Source: Anniella stebbinsi (Eukaryota > Chordata > Lepidosauria > Squamata > Anniellidae). Taken from it: 64,000 nucleotides of DNA. The notes below the pieces were generated by a model. The model did not search any database. It was not told where the DNA came from and was given only the letters and a program-made list of their open reading frames with translations. Of this stretch, positions 20,157-33,300 are shown piece by piece; within the stretch, counting starts at the first letter, position 1; the number at the start of each line of letters is the position of its first letter. Where the stretch lies: assembly GCA_029215795.1 (NCBI GenBank), contig JARDYH010000005.1, positions 34,478,001 through 34,542,000 of the forward strand, written 5' to 3'. The position numbers and the translations under genes were made by a program.

Positions 20157-23100
20157 GTAAGTCTTAATGGGAATTAATCTTTCCGTGTGTATAATATATG
20201 TGCGTTTGTGTTTTTCGTACTTCAGTTAAGGAGTTAGGTGTAAGTTAATAGGTATCCCGATTCTAAATATATGTATGTAAACGTAGAGTAGAGTACACGA
20301 ATATATATAAAATCTTCCAAGTCAGCTTGCTTAGCCTGCTTTTAAACAGAATCTTTTTAGAATTTCGAGAGGGGTAGCCACGTTAGCCTATGGCAGCAAG
20401 AAAACAACCGAGAGTTTTATGGCATCACACGGGAGGTTTAATGCACATTTACATTGACTTTGGTCCACTTTTTCAGCGCTGGACTGGCATGCTGTTCTCT
20501 CGCCCTGAGCGAGTTCATCCCTGAAAGAGTGGGTCAAAGTCACGGTAAATGTGCATTAAATCTCCCGTGTGATGATGTAAACACTAACAAATGTATTCTG
20601 GCAGAAGCTTTCGTGAACACAGTCCGCTGGCAGATTTATATGCACTTGCTTGGGGGTGGGGTGGGGTGGGGTGGGGTGGGGGGAGATGTAAACTTTGTCA
20701 GAGGGAACTGAAATGAAAAAATACAGACAGTAATTTTTCAGTTGTCCTTCACAAAACAGTTGCCCTTCACAAAATGTTGTGGGGAGATAACTTATTAGGT
20801 GAAAATGCAGACATCGTTGCAATGGTGAGCCAATTAACCTATGTAGCTTTTTAGAGCGTCTGGTGCCCATGATTACCTGCAAGCCTCATGAGCTTTGTGA
20901 CAATTCCCACAGATCCCTGCCAGTCGTGGATGGCAGGGCATCACCCGAGTGAAATCCCTGCATGAAGACAAAGGAGGGATGGGGATGTTATACCTGTACT
21001 AGCTGGGTTGGGGGGGGGGGGGAATGAATTTTAGCAAGTCCAGATTCATCACATCATAGTGCTGCTGCAGCCTGTAGGGTCAAGAAGAGTCCCACCTCCT
21101 AAAAGTCTCATGCAGTTGCTGCCATTAAAAGTGCTTTGGATTTGGTTTGTATTTCCTTTGCCCTCTAACCCTGCCCATTCCTATATATGCTCTTCTTGTA
21201 TATATTTTACAAGCCATCCGTTAGGATAGCAGCCTACTAAACAAATGGTTTGATTCTGTGTATTGAGCTGAGAATCCTGAGCATGTTCGTTGAGAAACCA
21301 GGGCTGAAATGTTTAGCCACTTAATTGGTTGTGGGTGTTTAAAAATGTACCCCTTATTAGTCAGGCAGCGGACTTTTAAAAATTATATTTTGAATGCAAG
21401 GAGTTATTAAAAACTGGATGGATAGAGCCATCTTAGAAGAGGTATTCCTTTCCCACCCACCCCAAAGAAATAATAATAATAAATTTATTTCTTACCTGCC
21501 TCTCCATTTGGATCGAGGCGGGGAACAGCAGTAAATACAAAATATGATAAAATACATAAAACTGATTAAAAACATGGTACACATTATTAAAATAGCAATA
21601 AAACATCCTAAAAACATCCTAAAAACACTCTAAAATTCCACTGGATATGCCTGCCGGAAGAGACTAGTCTTTATAGCTTTCTTAAATTCTAAAAGACTGT
21701 TAAGTTGACGAGTCTCTTCCGGCAGGCCATTCCACAGTCTGGGAGCGGCAGAAGAGAAGGGCCTCTGGGTAACGGTTGTCAGCCTAATGCCTCTTCTAAG
21801 ATGATATGTGCAATGAGTTGCAGCAGGCATGATTCAAAACAGAACATGTGTGTAGGGTTTGCTTCAGAAATATTGTTTTTACTTACATATGCAAACTTCA
21901 TTGATACCTATCAACATCCTATGCATGTCTACTCAGAAGTAAGCCCCCACTGAGCCTTTCTCTCAGATTTATCTGCTGCATGAGAGGCAGTATCCCTCTT
22001 TATACCAGTTGCTGGGGAACAAGAGTGGAACAGGGACATGGCCTCATGGCCTGCTTGTGAACTTCCCAAATGCAGAATTGGCACAGAATTTTGGACTAGA
22101 AAGCCTTTAGGCTGATTCAGCACAGCTCTTATTATGTTCTTAACACAGTGTGACTTATTTCTGAGTTAATATGCATAGGACTATGCTAGAAGATGTAATT
22201 AATCAGGTGACAGTCCTAAGAGAAAGATTCCACTATGTTACTTATTTCTAAATAACTGTGCTTAGGATCAGATCGTGCCAGTCCTATTCAAATCAGTGGA
22301 GTTAAACTTGCTCAAATCCTACTTTTAGCCTATTGGTATTGTTGTCTGATTCCAGCAAGATGCCTGAATAGTGCTCCTGTCCTAATGTGGTTAATTTTAG
22401 ATTCAGATTTAGTAGCTGATGAAATGCAAGGGAATATAATAAATTTGTGTAACACACCAAGAGGGTAGCACCCAATTACCCCGGGTGAGACATGAGCAAA
22501 TAAAATAATAGCCCAAAATCTAATTATTAAACAACATGGAACCTAATGTCTGTTGAACATAAACAACCTCTTCACAAGGAACTATGACCTCTCTCTCTGT
22601 CTTTTTCTCTCTCTTTGTCTTTTTCTCTCTCTTACTGTCCCCTGATCACATCTATTTGTACTGCCAGAACAGTGGTATGGTCCAATGTGCTAGGCATGTG
22701 CATATGTACAATGATCACCAACATGCATTTTTAAGACCTAATTGGGACTTGTTCTACAATCATACCTTGTGTTGTTTAAATAGCCCTTTCGTATCCCCCA
22801 CCCCAGAAAGTAACACTGTAAATGAAGACTAGAACTTGATGGGCTTTAACAATTACCTGCATAATAAGCAGAACTTCAACAAGGGGCAATAATTGTAAAG
22901 ATACCATAATGTACAAGACCTGTGGAATTTTTGCCCAGTAATAATGTTTTTTCTGGGAGTAGTTCATTCACAACCATAGTTTTACACCTACAGATGGGTG
23001 GAGAAGCTGCTCTTTCCCGGAAGAGTTGCATCGGCCTCAGCAGCTGCTGTGTCATCAGCAGGACTGCATCCTATTGGTGGAAGGTGATGAAAGATGTAGG

Positions 23101-26100
23101 AGAGCATTACTGGGAACCTACCGAACATACCAAGTCTCTTGCAAAGGAATTGGTTTCTACGCCCATGTTTATCTAGCTTGTGGGCCTTGTTTTACCTGTA
23201 GTGGAGGCCGGTGGCTCCAATTTCTATGAGGCTATGAATCCATTCTGCGTTTCAGTCAGAACCAGCCAGAACTCGAAAGGATAGGGTTCAGCACTTGTGA
23301 TAACTCCTTTAGAGTTCCGGCTGGTTTTGATTGAAACCCAGAATGGATTCACAGCCCCATCAAAGTTGGAGTCACCAGCCTCCACTGATTGCAGCTCCCT
23401 GGCAACCAATAGCCATGTACTTGGTGGCTCTCCTACCTTGTCCTGTTGTTGTCTTGGGTGACCATATGAAAAGCAGGACAGGGCTCCTGTATCTTTAACA
23501 GTTGCCTAGAAAAGGGAATTTCAGCAGGTATCATTTGCATGCATGCAGCACCTGGTGAAATCCCCTCTTCATCACAATAGTTAAAGCTGCAAGAGCTATG
23601 CTAGAGTGACCAGATACAAAAGAGATCAGGGCTCCTGCAGTTTTAACTGTTATGTTGAAGAGGGAATTTCACCAGGTGCTGCATGCATACAAATGACACC
23701 TGCTGAAATTCCCTTTTCTAAACAGCTGTGAAAGTTACAGGAGCCCTGTCCTCCTTTCCATATGGTCACCCATTGTCAACTCTCCCCATTGGGAAGGTTA
23801 GGACAAACAGGGACTGTTTCCATGTGTGTGATTTTTAAAAAGTATGTATATTTCAAGAAAACTGTAGCAACAACCGTCTGCTTCTACCTGCTAGAGCAAG
23901 TAGGGTGGGCAATGGGATAGGGGAAGAGTGTGGCAGAAGGTCTTAAAGAAACGTATTTTGGGGTTGTTGCCAAGAGTTAGAGTGGCCGTGTGTCCTCCTT
24001 TACAAAGGATAGTCCTATATTTGAAGGGCTGCCACAGGATCATCCTGTATTTCAAAGCATCAACTATCTGATTGTCCAATTCTGATTTAAAGATGACGAA
24101 CTATCAGGACTGTTTCCCATCAAAAGCTAGCACCTGAACAGGATCCTGAGCAGATATGTCACTGTCTTCTGCACTACAGTGAGATGTACTGTATTTCTAT
24201 TTAAATAAAATAGCATGTGCACATTTAATGTTGTCCTTTTTTCCCTTCTTCTTTTGGCGATGCAGTTCTTCTTTCCTGAAGATGCATAAGTGGCCACCCT
24301 AGGAGGCTTTAGTCATGGGCTGCCAACCCGCAGTTGCCATCCATTCTGCATATGACTCATAAGAGGCCTACAGACAGCCAAGGCTAGAATGACTAGGTGC
24401 AGAGAGAGGGGCACAAACCTTCGCAGCTTTGCAGAAGGGGGAATTCTGTCTTATCGTGGGTGTTTGCTGAAGTTTCCCTTTCCACACAGCTACTGAAGAT
24501 ACAGGTGGCCTGTTCTGGCTTGTTACTAGGCCTATGCATGGTTACTCAGAATTAAGGCCCAGTCTGTGTTCAGTGAAGCTTAATTTCATGTAAGGATTCA
24601 TAGCCTGAAACTTGGTGTACTCATGCAACAGACTAAGGTGGTAGAATGGACTTAACTCTTGAGACCTTCAGTGGGGAACTTCACTACTGAATGCTCTTCT
24701 GTGTGTGTATATGTTTTAGTCCTTGCAAGTAAAAAGTCAGCACAGCAGGAACAGAACTAAACCAGAACTTTCTCCATGATGTGTTAGATTTCTTCTCACA
24801 GGGAGTTCTTATGAGGAGGATGAGAAATAAAAAATGCAGTCTGAAATGGTAGAGTCCATTTGACCGCCTTGTTCTGCGGGCATGTGTAGACCAGGCCATA
24901 GTCTCCTTATTCATGTCCTGCATGCTCTCAAAAGACAGGAACTAAGTTAATGCACAGATATTGCATTATTGTTGAAATTGTTGAAACTGGTGGAGCTTAT
25001 CTCAAAGTAACAGTGCTTAGGACTGGGATGCCAGAAGATGTGCAATTTTCCTGGGTGTAGACAAAACACCCTCTGAGTGATACTGCAAGACGTTCTGACA
25101 TAAGATAAGATCCATATGAACATACATAGCTCTGTGGTGGAGGTTACATAATAGTCTTCCATTCCTGAAGGTTTATGGATAGAGTATTGCCTTTCACAAG
25201 TCTCTACAAAAGATCCCCATGTTGCCTTTGCCATCCTGTTCCTCTGCTAGCAATGTTGATGGATTGTCTGATGTGGGCTGAGATAACTTGCCGATCAATA
25301 CTGTCCCATTCAGGGTTGTTTGTACTGATACCCACTGCTAAAAACTGTATCCCAGAATCCTCTAGGGCAAAAACACACACCTAAATCTTGGGTATTCTTT
25401 GAAATTAAAACTAGTGTGTACCAGTGTCTAAAGTAAGGGCTGAGAGAAGGTGGCAACAGGCAGCCTAAATGGTCTCTCTGCCTTTAAGAGCTGAAACAGC
25501 GATGGAGAGAGATGTGTCTGTAGAATTCCTGCTTCCATGAAGCTATTCAAATATAAGTGGTTTGATGCTTATGGGCAGGAATGTGGCATTCATAGCCTTG
25601 CATTGCCATGAAACTTGCTGGGCAATGTTGGGTCCTAGTGTTGTCTTCATAAGACCACTAAAAGAACATAATTAAATAATGTGGTGATATTTGTGGATGG
25701 TGCGGGAGGAGGTCATTTACCCTCTCTCTCTCTCTCTCCCCATGTGATTATTCCTCAAAAGCACTTATATCTTCAGCTAATTCAGTAGTTCCACATCCTG
25801 AGGGTCTGTTGTTGTTATCAGTTTAATCGTATGCATGCTAAAAAGCACAAATCCTTTGAACTTTTAAAAAAAGGGTTACGTGTCTTGGACAGACAACACT
25901 AGTTTTTACAAAGTGCTAAAAAAAAACCTGCAAATACGCTTTCCACAATTTAACCTTGTGATTGAGCAGGAATCAAGTATAGTTTTAGCTACACTTGCCC
26001 TAGCCTTTGCAAGATTCTACTCATTTTTCCAGTAATAAACCAGCATGCAAATATTTTAGTGTGTTTGAGAGGAACCACATGATGTTGGTAAGACCAATTG

Positions 26101-29100
26101 TCCAAGCAGATGTGTCTAAATCAGTTACACAAATGAATTCTAAAAATATGATAAACATGGCTCTTTTGTAGTCAGATGTTCTGTCCACGTTTACATAAAA
26201 TGTGTCTGTCTGATGCTTTCCCTTTTAGGTTTGCCTATAAACAAACCAAAAGAACCAAAACAGGCATGGGGGTACGTTCCTGTCAGAAGCAATGCAAGCA
26301 TGTTCTGGTGGCTGTACTATGCAGACAGCCCTACCCAGAATTTCACAGAGCTCCCTCTTCTCATGTGGCTTCAAGTAAGTTGGGGCAAGCTGTGGGTAAA
26401 TGGGGGCAGGCTGTATAGGCTTCCTAGGCAAAAACCTAAGTACTCTATACATGGTGGAGCAGGAGCACTGGCATTTGAACTTCAGGTGGAAGATGAACAG
26501 CAAGTCAAGGCTTGGGTATAATGAAGCAAAATCTAAAGGAGGGAGATAATTCAGGCCAAAAATATCCTACTGGCTTCATTTGGCTTTTCATACCTTGGGT
26601 GAGGTGCCTGCTCTTGGGGAGGGCTCTTGTGCCTTTTATGCCTAGGAATTCAGTTAGTGAAACTTTCCCCATCACTGTTTGCTCAGGCTGTGGAAAGCTT
26701 GTTACGCAGCTGTTAAAGGCATAGGCTGGGTTCACACAACACGCTAATCCACACTCAGTGGTTGAGTGTGGGTTGTTTGTTGAACTCTGGGTTAGCGTGT
26801 CATCTGAACTAGGGTGACCAGATAAAATCCAGGTCAGGGCTCATGTAACTTTAACAGTTGTAGAGAAAAGGGAATTTCAGCCAGTGTCATTTGTATGCAA
26901 TTAGTTCCTGGTGAAATTCCCTCTTCATCACAACAGTTAAAGTTGCAGGGTCCTTGCCTTCTTTTGTATATGGTCACTCTAGTATAGTGCCTGTAACTTT
27001 AACTGTTGTGATGAAGAGGGAATTTCACCAGGAACTAATTGCATACAAATGACACTGGCTGAAATTCCCTTTTCTCTACAACTGTTAAAGTTACATGAGC
27101 CCTGACCTGGATTTTATCTGGTCAGCCTAATCTGAACCCAGGACATTTTCTGCACGGTAGCTTGTAAACTATGCAGTGTGGTTTGTTAATCATGTGGAAC
27201 AAGGAGGGAAGGAAGCACCAACAGGCTGGAGATAAAAGGAGAGCAAGGCTCTGGTGCTATGTAAAAATATATTTCTCTTTATTTCTTAAATATTCTCTGT
27301 ATGCTCGACGCGTTTCGGTGGTGAAACCTTCGTCAGGAGCTGGAGCACTTCTTTACAAATTGTTGTTGCTATCCTAACAGAGAACGGTTTAAAGTTTTTA
27401 CTCATATGCCGTCCCTGAATCACCCTGAACAACCCAACAACAAACATGGGTTCTCAAGGTGGTCTGTTTGAGAAAAATAAGGGTGGGGCAGGGCAGGAGA
27501 CTGGCAGCCCTAATGTTAGGGTAAAGATGGATGTCTAATAACATAGCATGTTGTTGTGATTTCTAAGGAAAGCAAATCCCTATTCAGCTATGGACTTGCT
27601 GGGTGGTCTTAGGGGAGACTTTAAAGTTACACAGGAACAATGTCTACCTACTTCACAGAGTTTTGGGGGAGATAAACAAGGGGAAAAATATACCCAGTGT
27701 TTTTGATTTGTTTTTTTCTCCCTTTCCTTTCCCACCTGTGTGGTTTCCTAGGGAGGCCCTGGGGCTTCTGGCTGTGGATACGGGAACTTTGAAGAAATTG
27801 GCCCTTTAGATACTGATCTAAAACCAAGAAAGACAACTTGGGTATGTGTCATGGCTTACACATAGAAGATGCAGCTTTTCTCTGTTGGCAAGCAGCTAAC
27901 CATCCTTACTCACATAACAGTGTGTTTGACTATTTAAGCTGAATGACTTTTCCAGATCATAATCCCTAAAAGTTGCAGTCAGTTGTGCTGTATCACAACA
28001 TTTCTATCCTTCTTTCTGTTCTGTTTTGTTTTGTTCATGTGATACGTGTATCTTAGGATTCTTCCTGTATATTTTCCTCTAGCAGCTGACATATGCCACC
28101 AAAGTTGCCATTCCTTAAACTGGCCCTGCTCTTACGTCTCATGGGCCCCCTCCACAAGGATGCGCTTTTGCGCCCGGTTCGGGGATTATGCGCATTATCG
28201 CGGAGGCGCATTTACGGCTAATCCCTCTGCACGGGAGGTGGCGAGAGGCGGCGAAGCGCATTAATTGATGTCCAAAAAGCGCTTTAGAAGACGTTAATGC
28301 GCATAATCGCTTGTTCACACGGCGAAAATGCGCTTTAACGGCCGGAGCAAAATAAAAGTCGCTATTTAACGCGCATTCGAAAATGCGCATTATCGGGGAG
28401 ATAACGCGCCTGTACGTCCGTTTTGCGCTCCGCTGGTGTGGAGGTAAAATTTATAATGAGCCTTCAAGGCTCATTAAACGTCTCGTGTGGAGGAGGCCTT
28501 ACAGGAGCCTGACAAATAAGGTGAAGCTTTTCCCACCACTTCCCTCCATATTGGGAAAAGCTTTTCTAGCTATACCTCTTCAACCCTGTGCAGACGACAC
28601 ACTAAGCCACGATTGTTAAGCATTTTGAGCTAAACATTATGGCTTAGCGTGTCGTGTGAACCACTCCTGACCATGGTGGCTACATAACCAGGGTTGAAAC
28701 ACACTCACTAACCATTTGCTGCAAAAGGGTTAGTGGCCTAACCATGGCTTAGGGTGTTGTCTGAACAGGGTCAATGTTTTACACTTGTGTTAAAGGTCAT
28801 AGGTGCCACTTAAGATTTTTCTGTGTCTGTTTTGCAATTGGCAAGTCCCAAGGGCATGTTTTTGGATACGTTGAAAATCAAACTACAGCAAATGTATTTA
28901 TTTTTTAAATGCATATACTGCACAACTGCCAGATGTCCTTGGGGTGGTTTACAATCATGCAAACAAAAGCAAGCGTGTATTTAGTTTCATTTTCTTTTTT
29001 ATATTTGATATTTATCTGATGCATAATAACACATCACCTCTAAACCATAAAACGTTGCAGATGGGAAACGACTGCTCAGAACAGTCCACTCATGAACCAG

Positions 29101-32100
29101 CAAAATGACTTTCTCATACGAACTATGAAGGGTTTGAATCTGTCTGTTGCAAAGATCTAAAGCTGAAATAAAAGGGAAAGTGTCAAAACCTCTGGAAGGC
29201 TTTATTTTTTACTGAATGCTTGGCCCTGTTTTGTTCTGTTGCCAAGGCATTTCTTAATCACACTGCTGTCCTTTGTGCGTGCAAGGTTTCTGTGTGTTGC
29301 CGATGTGGATAAAAGTTTACTCTCTTCTATTTGGTGATGCAGCTGCAGGCAGCAAGCGTACTGTATGTCGATAACCCCGTTGGCACTGGATACAGTTATG
29401 TCAATGACACCCTCGCATACGCCACAGATCTCTGCACTGTCACTTCAGATATGATGGTAGTTCTCAGAAAGTTCTTCAGCTCTAAGACAGAATTCCAGGC
29501 AAGTGTGGCTGGTGGCTCACGTCTCGTGTTCAGATAAAGACAGAAGACCTTTAAATATTTGGTAGCAGAGCGCTATTGCTACAACTCGCACTACAGGTAG
29601 TCCTTTGAATTGCCCCATCAGCACAGAATCAAGTACACAGCACTTGTCCTTCTGAGACCATCTACACATTATGGATGTTGCTTGTGGTCTTTTTCTCGCC
29701 ACATAATGTTTAGTAAAGCTAAGTGGGTGACATGATGTTACTGTGTTGAAAGTTTCCTTAACCCTTTAAGTGTGAAAGTGGAGAAGTGTTCCTGCCTGAG
29801 AAACACTACTTGTTTAGGGCTCAATCCTATCTAGATAGTCGCCAGCCTCCAAACTCAGAGGCTGCCGACTATTCTGTGCAGGGCAGCTGGAGCATGGAGG
29901 AGATCCTCTTCTTTATGCTCCTGCCACCCTATATTTTTGCCTAGACGCAGCTTTGGGGGAAGGGGAAGGGGCCTGGAGACCCAATAGGAAGTTGCATAAA
30001 GCAGCTTCTGTGGTCTCCTCCCCTCCCCACCCCCGGGATGTCCCCCCCTTTTTGCCCTCCCCATGTTCTGTTTCTGAGCGCGGAGATGTAGCCAGTGCAG
30101 CTAGAACTGTGCTGGCTATGAGGTAGTGGGGGAGAAGGTGGGGAGCACGATTTCTGGGAACCGAGGTCAGAGCCAGAGCTCTGGCCTCAGTTTCCAGAAA
30201 CCGAACCATCATAGTAGCCATAGGATTGCAGTCTAGTAGTAGTCTAGTAGCTGTAGGATTGCACCCTTAAGTTTCTAGCCTTAATGGCTGTCCAGAAATG
30301 AGCAGTCCCTGGCAAAGTTTCTGAAGCCAGTGAAAAACTGAGTAGGTTTTCACAGGGATGGCAGTTCAATGTCTTGCATAGCACTCTTGTTTTGTTCTGC
30401 TCCTTCACACCAGCTCCCCACCCCACCCCACCCCACCCCACATCCTTTTCTCCTCTTTCTTAGCTGAAAGCAAGTCTGGTGTAGTTGCATTGTCTTAGGA
30501 AAACTTGGGAGTTCCAATCCTTCTTCACTGGGTAATCTTCATTGGGTAATCTTAGGCTGAGAGTGACTGGCCCATTTTACCTCCCACGTTGTTGTGAGTA
30601 TAAAATGGAGAAACCAGATGCCCTGAGCTCATAGTGGGATAAAATAATCATATTTTGGTCTATGACTTTTAAAAAAATAATAATAATTAAACATTCCAAA
30701 TGTGCAAGATCATGTGTGAGAGCTGTTTGGCAGTGGAACAAACCGCCTCAGGAAGTGGTGGGTTCTCCTTCGTTGGAGGTATTTAAGAGTCTGCACTAAG
30801 GAGGGGGTTAGACTAGATGATCTCAGAGGTCCCTTCCAACTCAATGATTCTATGGTAATTAAGCTAATTATTTATTTATTTATTTATTTAAAATTTTAAA
30901 AAATAAAGCTAATTTGTATAATAGCTTGTTTTTCTTGAATTTTTTTTAAATGTAACTTGTCCCACATCTTTGGAATAAGGCAGGTCAGAGATAGAATTGA
31001 CAAGTCTTTTATCTGCTCTTATGGCTGCAAAAGGAAGCACAGGATCTATGTTTTTGTCTTGCTCCTTGGAATAGGTTAAGAATTCTGGCGGTGTGTTTAT
31101 GGGCACCGGGCAGGAGGAGGAAACATATGTGAAGGTTTGATTTGTGTATGTGTTGATTGGAAGATGTGCATTGCTTAAAGGCTTGACTGTTTTTATGTGA
31201 CTTCCCTTGCAGACAATTCCTTTCTACATCTTTTCAGAATCTTATGGAGGAAAAATGGCAGCTGCCATTGCTTTGGGTCTTCACAAGGTAAAATAAACCC
31301 CTTCCTGCTCAAAAGGGTGGATTCTTTTTTGGTGACGTGCCTGTCTTTTATGTATCTTCAACAAGAGGCAGAGGGAGGAGGCTGTGTAAGTGAGCCAGGC
31401 CTTGATCTTATCTTTTCCCTGTTTTTCTGCTAGGGTGGCCAGGTGTCCAACTTTACAGAGAATAATCCTCTGTTTTGGAGAGCTGACAAAGAACAGTCCT
31501 CTATTTGAAGAGGTGTCCTGTCCAAGTCTGTTTTAAAGTCAAAGAACCATAAGTTGAGAGAGGAAGGTTCTTGAAGCTGCTCATCAGCAGTAACCACCTC
31601 GGTGTCCGACTTAGCAGGAACGCAAGTCACCTAGTCAGTCTTCTCCACCTTGGAGAGATGTACTTATAGTTATCATATATAATTATCTATAGCATTTAAA
31701 GCTAATACGAATCTACCATAGCCCCAATACATTCAGTTCTGGAATCTTAATTCAACCTAAAAGTTGAACTAAAGAATCTACAGAACCTGGGTTATTTCCC
31801 AGAGGTTGCCTCAGGTCTAAAAACAAAATGCACTTGTGTTCTTGAAGACAGTGACCTGGTTTGCATGACATTAGTAAGCCATCTTTGGTGTCTTCACCTA
31901 TGGGGCTGTGTGCACGCTGGGAGAGGGGGGGGGGTGAACAGCAGACGCCGCAGCAGGAGCACAATGCTGGTTGCTGTGTCATGCGGACCCAGCCAAGATG
32001 TTAACAAACCATGGCATGTTTTAGGATGTGTGTGGTTTGTTAAAGACACTTAACAACCCCTGGCTGGGTTCACCTGACACAAAAACCAACATCATACTCC

Positions 32101-33267
32101 TGCCGTGGCTTGCATATGCAAAATACGGGCTGGCGCATGTCACGGAGCCCTGCGGGTGAATTCACAAACAGTGGCTTGTCACGACATGCAAGTAAGCTCG
32201 AACGTGCTATCAAATTGCCTTGGGCACATGTAATATGTTATGTAATACTGTACTGATGCGGATCTCAATGTACACAAACTCTTTGACTTTTTTTAAAGGC
32301 TATTCAAGCTGGGACAATAAAGTGCAATTTTCGTGGAGTAGCCCTCGGTGATTCGTGGATCTCTCCCCTAGGTATGTTAGAGGAGGTATCTTGAGAATTT
32401 CTCTCCTGACGTAGTTCTTATGATGGTTTGTGTGTGTGTGTGTCTCTCTCTTTGTAGCTGCGTTTGGACAATCAGCAGGGGAAGCAACATGGTGTGGGTT
32501 GCTTCCCCCACCCATGCTGGTTGCATGACCACAATTTCCCTAATTTCCTATGCTCTGTCTTGGGCTGCCATGTCATCTGAACCCAGAGCATGGTGGGGGT
32601 GGCTTCTCGCCCACCGCACCCACCCTACTGCAAGCTGTGTGTGTGGGTGCGTCAAATAGCTCTTGCCCTCATTCCACAAGGATTCAAGGAAACCACTTTC
32701 CTCTGTAAAAAGGGTTTTGTGTTTCAGGTGCAAATGTTTGGATGCTCTAAAATAGATCTTTTAACATTTTGAAATGCAGAGCAGATAAATGAAAATGGCA
32801 GGAGGGTCCTTAAAGGCCACTTAGTGCTGACACAAAGCCCTTTTTAATTAAGGCTTAGGCATGTCATGGTTGTAACTTTCCTTCCCTCCTTTTGTATTCA
32901 ACAGAACAAGTGAAGCCCTGTAATAAAGTCTTGTAGTGTATCCCTGGTGTGTGTGGTTTTCCTGAGGTAGGGGGCTGAAAAAAACACAAGTCAGCATTTA
33001 TTTATTTTTTATTAGTATAGTTTGGTTTTGAACAATTGAAAGAACAGTCAATTGTGTATGAAGCTTCTGCATGCAACTGAATGCTGGATTTGCCTTGAGA
33101 GGAGAACTGAGGGGGTCAATTAAAGGAGATTGTTACAACCTGAGACGTATGGAGGATGTTTCAACTGGGAATCTGAATTGGCCTCTCGCCTATCCCTGTC
33201 CTGCAATAGAGGACTACATTGCAGTGCTGCTGTACTGTTCTCTCCCTCCCTCCCTCCCTCCCTCCCT

Positions 33268-33300
<33 letters not shown>

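Noticed and set aside
22584..22670. Possible coding exon rich in Leu/Phe/Ser
   Set aside because: A CT-rich stretch in SCPEP1 intron 1 with no family match.
27300..27345. GACGCGTTTCGGTGGTGAAA segment followed by CCTTCGTCAGGAGC
   Set aside because: Looks like a fragment of a mobile element, but too short to assign or to give limits.
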